A stretch of DNA of 64,000 nt from Tricholomella constricta (taxonomy: Eukaryota; Basidiomycota; Agaricomycetes; Agaricales; Lyophyllaceae), in contig JAACJP010000014.1 of assembly GCA_013368375.1 (NCBI GenBank), positions 682,001 through 746,000 of the forward strand, in the 5' to 3' direction. The position numbers and the translations under genes were made by a program. Below, piece by piece: positions 42,762 to 52,452 of the stretch. Positions within the stretch are counted from its first letter, which is position 1. Each line of letters begins with the position of its first letter. The notes below the pieces were generated by a model, which had not been told where the DNA came from, searched no databases, and saw nothing but the letters and a program-made list of their open reading frames with translations.

Positions 42762-44790
42762 GGCCCTTTCCCCCTACAATGCAGATGCCTGGGAGCACCT
42801 CCTCACTGTACATAATCTCCTCCCTCGATACCCGTCGCTCTCTTCGAATTTACGCACCGGCTTCGATGCCGGCATCCCTCCAATTAGCATTACCCGCACC
42901 CCCGATAATAGCCCCTCCCTTCACGCCCACCCCCAGGCCTACCGTGACATCGTCGAAAGGGAGTTCACCTCCAAACGCTACCTTGGCCCTCTCTCTCGGG
43001 TTGAAACCGAATCACTCATCGGTCCCTTCCAAACCTCCCCCCTCTCCCTGGTACCCAAACCCGGGAAACCTAACAAATTCCGTGCAGTCCACAATTTTTC
43101 CTTTCCCCGGGTGATTTCGGCCGGCTTTCGTTCGATCAACTACCACATTGATTCGAACCTGTTTCCATGCACATGGGGCACCTTCCCCACCATCTGTGCC
43201 ACCATATGGAACCTTCCACTGGATTCACAGGCATCTATCAGGGACGTCGCAGAAGCGTACAGATCTGTACCTATCGCCCCGAAACAATGGCCCGGGCTGG
43301 TCGTCAAGCTTCGGGAGCCCAACAGCTTTGCCATCAATACCAGCGACAACTTCGGTCTGGCATCAGCAGGCGGTGTCTATGGCACCGTTGGGGACGCCGG
43401 TGCTGACATCTTCCGGGCAGAAGGCATGGGCCCGCTCTCCAAGTGGGTCGATGATCACATTTTCTTCCGCGTACCACTCGTCGCTCTTAATAGTTACAAC
43501 GCCCAGAGACAAAAATGGGCCCAGATCATCGCAGAAAATGGCGGCCGCCTACAGGACAGGGGTCGATTCTGGTACAGGGGCGAAGACATGCCTAACAGCT
43601 CCCCCATGGAGTTCGACGAAGACGCCTTTTTTCCCATCCGCGACCTCTCCAAGAACTCCCCTCGCTCCTCCCTGGATGCCACGTACACCTACGCCGGTCA
43701 AGACATTGACAGCATCTCGCAGACCCTGGGAATCCCGTGGGAACCGTCCAAGACAGTGGACTTCGGCTTCAGCGTACAGTATCTTGGCTTCATTTGGGAC
43801 CTTCAGGAACGAACGGTATCAGTACCGGCTACCAAAAAGGAGAAATATCTCCAAGCCATTCAGGACTGGAATACCCGGACCACACACACGCTGGAAGATG
43901 TCCAGAAGCTCCATGGCAAGTTGCTGCACGTTTCCCTCGTCGTCGCTGCAGGCCGAGCTTACCTCACCCGACTGGAAGCCATGCTCGGCACCTTCAGTAA
44001 TCGTCCGTTCGCTCCACACCACGCACCAAATGGAACCGACCAAGACCTGGAATGGTGGACACGTATCCTCACACACCCATGCATCACTCGCAGAATTCCA
44101 GGCCCAAGCGTTCTTATCGACCATCAGGCCTACTCGGACGCTAGCTCAGGTATCGGGATTGGCATTGTCATTGGCAACAGATGGAGAGCCTGGAGACTCA
44201 TACCTGGGTGGAAGAAAGACGGCAGAGACATCGGCTGGGCTGAGGCAGTCGGCTTCGAATTCCTCATATGCACACTCCTCGCCTTCAGCAACGAAGGCGA
44301 TGAATTTAAGGTATTTGGAGACAACCACGGCGTGGTTGAAGGATGGTGGAAGGGCCGGAGCCGCAACCGCCCTACCAACGAAGTCTTCAGACGAATCCAC
44401 ATCAGCTTGGCAGAGCATGGCTGCACCATCCACTCTCGCTACGTCCCCAGCAAACTTAATCCAGCAGGTAAGCGGAGTCGCACCAACGCTACATTACAAG
44501 TTTCACAACAAGCACTAAACCTACCCGCCTCAGACGAACCATCCAGAGGCATATATTATGCACACAGCCTCCTCCTACCAGCAGTACCCATCCCAGACGT
44601 CCTCCACCCCTTCATCCTCGACTTCGACGCACCTCTCCACGCACGCGAGATACACGATCGAGTACGCGGTCGCCCCACGGCCCCTTTACCCAAACCAACA
44701 ACTCGCGTCTCAACGTCCGAGCGACAAAAGCGCCTCGAGCGCTTCCTCGAAACCGCGGGAGAGGCCCTCCACGACGCGACAGACTGGTAG
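42724..44790 (+). CDS. Ngaro reverse transcriptase-RNase H
   Basis: The open frame extends upstream to 42331 and overlaps Gag in the +1 frame. ATG 42724 is the first Met next to conserved sequence (MALRHVLELRSSEALSPYNA). RT motifs are FDAGIPPIS, LSLVPKPGKPNKFRAVHNF, SIRDVAEAYRSVPIAP and the catalytic KWVDDHIFFRV (about 43441). RNase H motifs are YSDASSGIGIGIV (about 44131), WAEAVGFEFLICTLL and FGDNHGVVEGWWKG, giving the D-E-D triad. The DEPSRG end is retained at about 44533. Uninterrupted and apparently complete. Expression relative to Gag would need a frameshift or internal initiation. Confidence 0.9.
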   Translation: MALRHVLELRSSEALSPYNADAWEHLLTVHNLLPRYPSLSSNLRTGFDAGIPPISITRTPDNSPSLHAHPQAYRDIVEREFTSKRYLGPLSRVETESLIGPFQTSPLSLVPKPGKPNKFRAVHNFSFPRVISAGFRSINYHIDSNLFPCTWGTFPTICATIWNLPLDSQASIRDVAEAYRSVPIAPKQWPGLVVKLREPNSFAINTSDNFGLASAGGVYGTVGDAGADIFRAEGMGPLSKWVDDHIFFRVPLVALNSYNAQRQKWAQIIAENGGRLQDRGRFWYRGEDMPNSSPMEFDEDAFFPIRDLSKNSPRSSLDATYTYAGQDIDSISQTLGIPWEPSKTVDFGFSVQYLGFIWDLQERTVSVPATKKEKYLQAIQDWNTRTTHTLEDVQKLHGKLLHVSLVVAAGRAYLTRLEAMLGTFSNRPFAPHHAPNGTDQDLEWWTRILTHPCITRRIPGPSVLIDHQAYSDASSGIGIGIVIGNRWRAWRLIPGWKKDGRDIGWAEAVGFEFLICTLLAFSNEGDEFKVFGDNHGVVEGWWKGRSRNRPTNEVFRRIHISLAEHGCTIHSRYVPSKLNPAGKRSRTNATLQVSQQALNLPASDEPSRGIYYAHSLLLPAVPIPDVLHPFILDFDAPLHAREIHDRVRGRPTAPLPKPTTRVSTSERQKRLERFLETAGEALHDATDW

Positions 44791-45982
44791 AGGGGGCCAA
44801 GTAATACTAAACCGATACCGACAGCTTCCTCGCACCATTCGGCAGGGTGAACCAGCTGCTTATCATCCATCCCTCACCCCAAGACCATCTCAGCTGCGCC
44901 CACACTGTTTCGCGGGTGAACGGCTACGCCTGTGGAAACCCGAGACGCCTATCGCTCCCTCCGGGGTGATTAATCGAGAGGACATCGACCGGGTGGTAAC
45001 CACACTAGCTCTGGGTTTCGCAGAAGGCACCAAAGAGTCCTATGGCTTGGGTCTACTAGCATGGCATGTGTGGTGCGACACAAGGGAAGTACCGGAAAGC
45101 GATCGTGCTCCAGCCTCACAAATCTTAATCTCAGCATTCATTTCATCACTCACCGGGGCTTTCGCAGGCAAGACAATCCGCAACTATGTTTACGGCCTTC
45201 GAGCGTGGCACGTGGTCCACAGCATACCATGGCGTCCCAACGACAATGAACTCGACCTCCTGCTAAAAGCGGCAGACAAGCTAACGCCCGAAACGTCGAA
45301 ACGCAAGAAGCGACAACCGTACACAGTTGACTTCATCCTCAAGCTTCAAGAGAAGATGACGCCGGGCAACCCGTTCGACACCGCCGTCTTTGCCTGTCTC
45401 GTGTGTCTTTTCTACTCGGCCTCGCGTGTTGGGGAGTTCACAGTGCGGCGTCTCAACGCGTTTGACCCCCGTCTCCACCCCTCCCGGGCATCCCTGAAAC
45501 GGAACCAAGATCGCAACGGCCGCAAGGTCACAGTCTTACACATCCCACGGACGAAAACCGCGATTGACGGCGAGGAAGTATACTGGAGCGCGCAGAACGG
45601 CCCGTCCGACCCCGAAGCGGCACTGAATCGACACCTAGAGCTCAACCAGCCTCCAGAAGATCAGCACCTCTTCGCTTACAAGCATAAAGGAAGCTACCGT
45701 CCCCTCACCAAAACTGCTTTCATAAAGCACCTGGCGGTCCTCGCTCGTAGTGCCGGCCTCGACCCATTGCAGGGCCACGGGATCCGAATAGGTGCCACAC
45801 TCGAATACCTACTTCGGGGAGTCTCCTTCGAAGCGATGAAGGCCATCGGGCGCTGGCAAAGCGAGGCCTTCACGCTCTATCTACGAAAACATGCGCTAAT
45901 CCTCGCCCCGTACATCCAAGCACAGGCCCCGCAGGTATACGATGATTTTGTACGGATCACGATGCCGCCAGGGGTCCGATGA
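44558..45982 (+). CDS. Ngaro tyrosine recombinase (integrase)
   Basis: The frame overlaps the end of the RT-RH frame; the conserved part starts near LRPHCFAGERLRLW (about 44896). The core-binding domain contains GFAEGTKESYGLGLLAWHVW. The catalytic domain has the first Arg in YSASRVGEFTV (about 45428), HGIRIGATLEYLL (HxxR, about 45778), GRWQSEAF and the nucleophile Tyr in LYLRKHALI (about 45883). This is the R-H-R-(W)-Y set of tyrosine recombinases. It joins the circular DNA intermediate to the target without duplicating it. Terminates at 45982. Confidence 0.9.
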   Translation: MHTASSYQQYPSQTSSTPSSSTSTHLSTHARYTIEYAVAPRPLYPNQQLASQRPSDKSASSASSKPRERPSTTRQTGRGGQVILNRYRQLPRTIRQGEPAAYHPSLTPRPSQLRPHCFAGERLRLWKPETPIAPSGVINREDIDRVVTTLALGFAEGTKESYGLGLLAWHVWCDTREVPESDRAPASQILISAFISSLTGAFAGKTIRNYVYGLRAWHVVHSIPWRPNDNELDLLLKAADKLTPETSKRKKRQPYTVDFILKLQEKMTPGNPFDTAVFACLVCLFYSASRVGEFTVRRLNAFDPRLHPSRASLKRNQDRNGRKVTVLHIPRTKTAIDGEEVYWSAQNGPSDPEAALNRHLELNQPPEDQHLFAYKHKGSYRPLTKTAFIKHLAVLARSAGLDPLQGHGIRIGATLEYLLRGVSFEAMKAIGRWQSEAFTLYLRKHALILAPYIQAQAPQVYDDFVRITMPPGVR

Positions 45983-46087
45983 GGTCAACGGGGGTCCTCA
46001 GTCTATCTTCGTGCCACGGTAAATGCCTTCTCCTACAAATTGGGTGCCGAGTCTCACTCGACGCGTCGCAGCCTCCTTACAGTTGGG

Positions 46088-46275
46088 AATCGCAGCTCGC
46101 CTCGGCCGCCTGGGTTTTTGCCTGACTTTTCCTTACGCCGGGAAGCGCTGCGCGCTTTCACCCAACTTCTTACTACTCCTACCACTACGCTCATTTGTTT
46201 AATCCGGCGGGCGGTGTTACTCATCGCCCGACAAATTTATCTGCATTGAAACCATTCTACGTTACAGACAAAGAT
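46088..46275 (+). repeat. Ngaro split direct repeat B1
   Basis: 188 bp from AATCGCAGCTCGCC to TACAGACAAAGAT, directly abutting A2. Pairs with B2 at 46560-46747, with about two mismatches seen. Confidence 0.95.
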
Positions 46276-46435
46276 TGTTATCTATTACAAAGCGAGGTAC
46301 GACCGGAGGATTAGATGTAAGTCTTTGTTAGGACGTCGGGTGTTGCCGGCATCTCTTCCTCCTCCGGCCACCTCGACGTTCCCCAAGAAACTTGAGCCCT
46401 CCGTCGTCGTGAGCGGCTCTACACTCTTTCTTTGC
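46276..46435 (+). repeat. Ngaro split direct repeat A2
   Basis: 160 bp copy of A1, immediately downstream of B1 and 124 bp upstream of B2. The B1-A2 junction is needed for circular-intermediate replication in this class. Confidence 0.95.
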
Positions 46436-46559
46436 CCCACCCGCCACTCCCTCTTCAAACTCGATCATTTCTACTCAGCTACGCAAAACTGGTGTGAGTG
46501 AAATTTCTTCTCGTCTCACGGCCCTCAACGAGCAAGCGAGTCTGGGTGCCCACCCACCC

Positions 46560-46747
46560 AATCGCAGCTCGCCTCGGCCGCCTGGGTTTTTGCCCGACTT
46601 TTCCTTACGCCGGGAAGCGCTGCGCGCTTTCACCCAACTTCTTACTACTCCTACCACTACGCTCATTTGTTTAATCCGGCGGGCGGTGTTACTCATCGCC
46701 CGACAAATTTATCTGCATTGAAATCATTCTACGTTACAGACAAAGAT
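46560..46747 (+). repeat. Ngaro split direct repeat B2
   Basis: 188 bp copy of B1 forming the 3' terminus; flanking host sequence resumes at 46748 (GTGTGTCTTTTC). Confidence 0.95.
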
Positions 46748-46902
46748 GTGTGTCTTTTCATTTTTTGAAGAGAAGGGGTGGGCAAGGCAAAGCGAACTCA
46801 ATACTCAAGCAGAAATACCAAGCGAGAGCGGAGTGACCCGCCCAGCGCCCTTAAGAACGTCATTCGTACTTGCATGCCTCCTCTCCGAGTCCTGCTCTGT
46901 GC

Positions 46903-47590
46903 TCATCCATCCTCACGCGCAGCGAGCACATGTAGGCACGACAGGCGCGCTCTATGAGCCAAGCCACCACAGCCCCCGCCCCTATCCTCTTCCCCCTCCC
47001 CCTTGGCCGCAGCCCAATCGACAGCGACGAAGTCCTTCCACGACACGCTCACGTTCACGTTGGTGAGCCGGAGCGTCTCCAGCTCCACGGTGGCGAATGT
47101 GAAGGCAGCGAAGCCCTGGAAGTCGATGCGGCAGGAGCCCAGGGCGACGGCGAGGGAGGCGGCGGCGAGCTCGTGCCGCTTCTGTTTTTGTTTTTGTTGG
47201 GGTGGGTAGTCGTATCCGTTTTCGTGATGGTGGAGGACGAGCAGCGCGCGGAGGGTTGTAGTTGTGGTGAAGAAGAGGTCGAGGTGGATACTTCGAAAGA
47301 GGTGGTATTGGCAGGCACTTGCATACGATCGCGAGGCTGTAGGCTTTGATCATATGAGGACTAGAGCAGGGACATCGATGCTGGCGTCGGGTGAAAGGTA
47401 TCCGACGACGATGTCTGTCAAAGGCGGAGTTGAGGGGCGCTTTTTTGGGTTTTGGGACTTGGATGTAAACTGTCGTTGATCGAGTTGTGTACACACTGTA
47501 ACGCTTTCGTGATACCCTTCTTGGCTTTAAAAAAAAATCTGTTGACAGTGGACATCAATCTCTGTTGAGGTGAGGGCATGCATTATGGAA
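46903..47590 (-). pseudogene. Uncharacterised gene X, copy C (frame-damaged)
   Basis: Closely matches copy B (37089-37754). The start region (ATGCATGCCCTCACCTCAAC at about 47584) is present, but a run of nine A's in coding orientation's complement near 47528-47536 and other indels break the frame. The ELETLRLTNVNVSVSWKD segment (about 47085-47030) survives. Confidence 0.55.
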
Positions 47591-47718
47591 GAAGACATTC
47601 TTATAATTAGTCTCTGCCAGTTTGTTGAACGTTTGACACGTTCGTTGGACTGTCAAAAACGGCTCACCCGATAAGTCTCCGAGGCATACGGAAACACAAT
47701 GTAAGATATTCATACAGT

Positions 47719-47922
47719 TTATTGGAGATAGTCACCGAGCCCGAAGTTTAAGACAAGGCAGTTTTTGATCTCGAGATGGAGAGCGAGCGGGTGCGTATTA
47801 GTCCGATACAAATACAGATACAGGCCGAGCAACGCCAGCGGCCGGTCCATCAATATTGTTCCTGCAAATGAACAGAAAGCGGTGTTCATATTGATACAAG
47901 CAGGGGCTATGAGAGCGCCCAT
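47719..47922 (-). other. Small duplicated frame downstream of MDM35 pseudogene C
   Basis: 67 codons, MGALIAPACINMNTAFCSFA to LNFGLGDYLQ; nearly the same as the frame at 37893-38099. Retained reading frame in both direct copies is the only sign it might be a gene. Confidence 0.35.
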
Positions 47923-47949
47923 GCTAATATCCCGGATTCTACAAGACCG

Positions 47950-48261
47950 TCGAGCCCTCTGACGGCGTCGCCGGCGGAGGCGGGGGCTCCGTGAGCGGGT
48001 TCTCGTCCCAGGCTTGTTGGATCAAGGCCTTTATCCTTCACCACTTTGTATCCAGCACCATGAATTGTTCATTGTCAGTCAGCCGAGGCACGCGTAGAAG
48101 TAAAGCGGGAAATCCGCACTTCTCCTGGAAGATGGCTGCATTGCGGCGCGAGTATTCCTCGCATTTTGTGGGCGAGGCGACGGCGGGCTCGAGATAGCCC
48201 TCGCTGAAGCATGAGTCGTATTCAAGCTTTAAAGGCGTGCATTTGGAGGACTGTGCGCCAT
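47950..48261 (-). pseudogene. MDM35-like pseudogene, copy C
   Basis: Starts at ATG 48261 but frameshifts within ten codons because AGAGGCTCTCC-type bases present in copy B are missing near 48250. Like copy B it has GGATAC where copy A has the acceptor GGATAG, so both descend from an already damaged copy. It also lacks GGAGGAG/AAGCTCCTCC sequence near 48020. Confidence 0.85.
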
Positions 48262-48414
48262 GGCTTTGTAACTCCCAGCGGTCGGGTTTGGTGAAGTAGA
48301 GCTGGACTTGCTGGACGACGTCGGGATGCCGAGCGCCGACGGTTCACGTGGCACTGGCAATCTGTGGCTGTGCGCTTCGGCATTGCCAGTACTCGACTAC
48401 GGCCTCCTGTGATC

Positions 48415-49813
48415 ATGTCCTCACCTGTTGAGTCCGACACCCCCAGTATCGAAGCGGGCCATGTTCGGTTGATCCTTCTGGAACACGAAGATTCTTCATT
48501 TTACCTCGACATCCCTTTAGACATCATCAAGTCTTTGTGTCTGAAACCTCTCAAATATCTCCTCTTTCTGGGTTGGTGTATTCTCGGAGTTGAAGGCGTG
48601 TTGGCATACGAATGCGATGGGGATGAGATTGACACTGACGGAAATTTGGGTGAACACGAGATTTACCATTTTGTTGCACCGGACGATGCAGGTGTGTTCT
48701 TTGATGACGCCGTTATCGCTATGCGCCACACTTATGACGTGTGACCTTTCTAAAGAAGATCTCGCACATGCTGTCAACCTTGAAGTCATCCGAGAAAGGA
48801 CACATGACCCTTCTGAAACGACGGAGACCCGGGAACATTTCCGCGAAGATCTAATGGAGCGCGATCCGTGTTGTGTTTGGACGGGTTTCCCCGAGTCGCA
48901 TAGTATCGGCATGCACATAATCCCTCATAGGCGGGGCTCTGAAGTATGTTCTACCATCTATTACTTGTATGTTATCTGATGGTCTCCCTTTTTCCTCCGG
49001 CAAACTTCAGTGGCTTCAGTTCATTGTAGGAAATCGATCACAATACGGTGAAAACGTAACAACGCTCAGAGATATCAACGATATCAGAAATGGTTTCCTT
49101 GCCATGGATCTGATTCATCGATCCTTTGATTGTCGTGACCTCGTCATCCTTAAAGTTTGTCACATTTGCCCTTACCCCATTTTCTTGTCTCATCCTTCCA
49201 CTTTGCGACCGATATCTAGACCCCAAATCATATCCTGAAGACCACTGATGTTCATCCGCGACATCATCAAGACCATATGCCCTCAACTGTCAGTTACCCA
49301 TCTCGCGACCGTTATACGCTGCAGTGGCTTATAAACGGGAATCCCCACCTTGTCGCTGTGGTTCCAAACAACCTTGACGCCGCTTTCAAGACACGCTCGA
49401 GGAAGCCAAAACCATCGGACCTCTTGCTACATTACAACTACGGTGTCGCAGCTGTCATGCAGTGGGGTCATGGCAAGGACCTCCTCACGAGACTCGCCAA
49501 CCCCCCTCGTCCATCCAAGCCTGTGGCACCACTGGCGGGACCTTCAAAGTCAATTCACGACAGGACCACTGCCATTACAAAGCGCGGCAGATCCCAGGGG
49601 ATCCGTGGAGGTCGTGGAGGTCGTGGAGGTCGCGGAAGGAAGGCCACTGCTGGAGATGGGGAAATGGTAGAAGCCTCATGGGACGAAGACGATATGGTAC
49701 TGTTTTTATGGGGTAATTCACCGGCCGCAAAGGAACGCCGTCGCAAACAAGCTGAGGAGACTACTCATCGTATGGAAACATGGAGAGCAGGTGTGGCCCA
49801 GGGTTCAGCGTAA
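48415..49813 (+). CDS. HNH_2-type nuclease-domain gene, copy C
   Basis: Starts MSSPVESDTPSIEAGHVRL. Exons carry LKPLKYLLFLGWCILGVEG; REHFREDLMERDPCCVWTG with SIGMHIIPHRRGSE (to about 48942); WLQFIVGNRSQYGENVTTL to LVILK (49012-49156); and a last exon from about 49223. The last exon includes MPSTVSYPSRDRYTLQWLIN, LDAAFKTRSRKPKPSDLLLH, a Gly/Arg-rich GGRGGRGGRGRKA stretch and LWGNSPAAKERRRKQAEET, ending at 49813. The last frame (178 codons from 49277) is intact, unlike copies A and B. This is the best candidate for a working copy. Substrate and role unknown. Confidence 0.72.
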
Positions 49814-49885
49814 CTTTATTGTAAACTTCCTGCACGTTAGCATCTTGGACAATCCCTTTACATTAGATCAACCAATACCATCACT

Positions 49886-50152
49886 TGTGTTGGGACTTAG
49901 TCCCATTTCTCTCATCGCTTTCATACACACGGTCACATGATCATTCGATATACTTCCACGTCGTCGCGTTCTCATCCTCAGCTGTTTACTCTTTCATACG
50001 CTGAGGATGTACGTATTTCTTATTCTCATATTCCTTTACCTACTCATTGTACTCTAGTCCGTGTTCCTGTGATCTAGGTATACTGAATCACAGCTGTTTA
50101 CTCTTTCATACGCTGAGGATTCCGTGTTCCTGTGATCTAGACTACCGGACCA
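49886..50152. mobile_element. 267-bp probable solo LTR downstream of HNH copy C
   Basis: Absent from the matching place in copy B (about 40141). Begins TGTGTTGGGACTTAGTCCC and ends CTACCGGACCA, so TG...CA. Flanks TCACT (49881-49885) and TCAAC (50153-50157) are an imperfect target duplication. The segment AGCTGTTTACTCTTTCATAC and the segment GTGTTCCTGTGATCTAG are each repeated twice inside. No coding. Confidence 0.6.
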
Positions 50153-50271
50153 TCAACTTGTACTTGTAATTACATCCGCAGCACTTATTTTTATTTTTGT
50201 CTAGATGTGTTCCATAGGTTACAGACAAATAGAAGCTCAGACGAGCAACAACAGCTGAGCCTGACCTTTTC

Positions 50272-51860
50272 CATCTCCCAAGTATTCCTCCTCATCAATC
50301 ATCACCCACCATCTCCTCAGATCGCACCCATACCCGAGGCGGCGAATGAGGCGACAGCGGTCATCGAGCTGGCAGGAGTCGCAAACCGGGTATATCTTCC
50401 CTTCCCCCTCCCCTCCCCCGAGGCACGAGAACGAGGAGCACCGAACATCCAACCGGTCGGTTGTCCGTCCAGCGCCCAGTGCCCACAATCCGAAACAGCA
50501 CCACATCCCGCCACCCGTCGGCAGTAGGATGCAGGATAACGAACTTCGCTCCGTCCTCCCCCCCTTTCCCGCCTCATTACTTATTACTTATCCCTGCCAG
50601 CCACGGCGGTAGTGGAACCCGCCGCCGCCGCAACCAGCGCATCGTCGTCGAGTCCGCCCTTGCCTTCAACGCAGCCCAAGAGCGCATCAAACCGCTCCTG
50701 CTTGAGCCTTTCGTTCAATACGCCTCTTCGCTTTTTCCGCTTGCAGTCCTTCCGAAGCCGGGGGGCGCCATCGGTACCCACGTCTGCTCGTGCACTGGCT
50801 GCTGCATTGCCGGCACGGGGGAACGAGGAGGGGCAGGGTGGAGCGGGGGACTGGAGCGGAGGCGAGGTCGGGCTGCTGATAGTTGCGGAAGGCTAGATCG
50901 GATAACGTTAGTATCTGAAGCAGAAGACGAGTAAGGCTAAAACATACCTTGCCCAAAGCCTCCCTCGCGCTATCATTCACAGCTCTCCTCTCCGCCTCAG
51001 CCTCGGCCGCCTTTATCGCCTCGTCAGCGCGGGCCAATTCGATAGCCAGGACAAGCGCAGCCCTCTTCTTCTTTGCGGCTTGATCTTCCGAGTCCTTTTG
51101 CGCCTCCTCCACCTTTCTTGCCTCCTCCTCTGCCTTTTGCTGTGCTTCCTTCGCGGCCTTTTCAGCGAGCGCCGTCGATCCGCTCCCGCTTGAGCCGTTC
51201 GTTCAAGGCACCTTTTCGCTGCCTCCGCTTGCGGTTTCTGTTTTTCCGAAGCCGGGCGGCCTGGGCCTGTTCCTCGGTGCAACGGGGTGCCATCGGGACC
51301 CACTTCCGCTCATGCGCTGGCTGGCTGCTGCATTCATGGCACGGCACGTGGAACGAGAAGGGGGAGGGTGGGGAGCGGGGGACTGGAGCGGAGGCGAGGC
51401 GAGGCCGGGATGGTGATCGTGATCGTGCAGCTGTAGTTGCGGAAAGCTAGACCGGATAATGTCAGTCAGTACCCTGAAGAGGAAGACGAGAAAGATCGAA
51501 GACGAAGACGTACCGTGCCCCAGAGCCTCCTCCCTCGCGCCATCATCACTAGCAAGCATCTTTCCTGTCCGCCTCACTTTCTCGCCTTCTCAGCGCCGGC
51601 CAATGATATTCGATAGCCAGAGCCAGGACCAGTGCAGCCCCTCTTCCTCTTCTGCTTTAAGGCCTGACCTTGCTTCTCTGCCTCCTCCGCCGTTGCCTTT
51701 TGCTGTGTCGTGGAAGGACCGCGTCAATGTCAATGTCGCTGTCGATGTCGACTGGGCTACGGGCTACGGGCTACAGCCGAAGGGGATCGGTGCTGCCTCT
51801 CGTGCCCGTCCTCGCGGCGTTGGGGGAGCGCGTACGCGTGTGCACGAGGATTGAGAAGCT
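50272..51860 (-). pseudogene. Lys/Glu/Ala-rich gene remnants with an internal tandem duplication
   Basis: Minus-strand open segments encode basic coiled-coil-like sequence, for example MAPRCTEEQAQAARLRKNRN (start 51291), GALNERLKRERIDGAR, and KKKRAALVLAIELARADEAI (about 51078). A related basic segment, RLRKDCKRKKRRGVLNERLK, lies at about 50764. About 50690-50945 and 51180-51515 are diverged copies of one another (shared GGGGGACTGGAGCGGAGGCGA and related runs). I cannot build a complete gene. Codon content is strongly biased and the strand assignment is tentative. Confidence 0.35.
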
Positions 51861-52179
51861 TGAGAGGGGGCATGCGAGGGGCGGCGGGTGCGGGTGCGCT
51901 GTTGACTGTTGACTGTTGAGGGCGTTGGGCGGGTCGATCCGCTCTCGTTCGCCGTTTTTGATAAAACGAGCCTGAGTGTTTCGTTCTGCCTTTCTCGGCC
52001 TCCCCCCGCCCCCCCCCCCCCCCCGCGCCGCTTCCCATTTTCCGATCCATTCCCTGCATGCGCCCCCACCCACCCTTTCTTACTAAATAAAACTAGAAAA
52101 CTAAAGCTTCAGAAAGAACACCAAGAAAAAAGAATAAAAGAAATACACTTTGCGCCAACAGACGTGCACCACTTTACAC

Positions 52180-52452
52180 TCAGTGTCGGAACGAACACCA
52201 ATCTAGAGAGAGAGCGTTCACTCGTCCACCATAGTCACGGCTCCGGCTCCGGATCCTTGGGACCGCATTTCCAATCCAATTCGCCTTCGACTGGTCCGAC
52301 GGCCACCCTCCGAGCGGGAGCGGGTCGTGTTCAGGGGGCTTCACGGCGTTAGCGTCAGTAAGAATGACAATGGTAAAGGGAGGAACAGCAGCGACTTGGC
52401 GGGGCTTGTCCGGATCGAGGTCCGGCATGAGGCGGGGGGCGGGAGCGCTCAT
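52180..52452 (-). CDS. Short hypothetical frame
   Basis: A 90-codon frame, MSAPAPRLMPDLDPDKPRQV with AAVPPFTIVILTDANAVKPP. The N-terminal half looks protein-like, the rest is composition-driven. No homologue recognised; could be the first exon of a lost gene. Confidence 0.25.
   Translation of the reverse strand: MSAPAPRLMPDLDPDKPRQVAAVPPFTIVILTDANAVKPPEHDPLPLGGWPSDQSKANWIGNAVPRIRSRSRDYGGRVNALSLDWCSFRH

Larger units (their letters stand above)
40367..46747 (+). mobile_element. Full-length Ngaro-like (DIRS-order) tyrosine-recombinase retrotransposon
   Basis: 6381 bp with the split direct repeat structure A1-ORFs-B1-A2-B2. A1 is 40367-40526 and A2 46276-46435 (160 bp each, identical by eye). 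B1 is 46088-46275 and B2 46560-46747 (188 bp each, nearly identical). It encodes Gag, RT-RNase H and a tyrosine recombinase. The paralogous empty site at 36588|36589 shows precise insertion without target-site duplication, as expected for YR elements. It lies between the HNH copy B 3' flank and gene X copy C. Confidence 0.95.
36981..50271. repeat. Direct tandem duplication of the X-MDM35-HNH module (copies B and C)
   Basis: Module B (about 36981-40257) and module C (about 46786-50271) are collinear. Both have gene X(-), small frame(-), MDM35 pseudogene(-), HNH(+) and a 3' tail ending ...GAGCCTGACCTTTTC. The Ngaro element lies between them and two smaller insertions distinguish C. Homologous parts of copy A are rearranged: MDM35 and X on plus, upstream of HNH. 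Confidence 0.88.

Noticed and set aside
43148..44518. A 456-codon frame overlapping the Ngaro RT
   Set aside because: It is a shadow in another frame of the RT-RNase H gene; composition only, no motifs.
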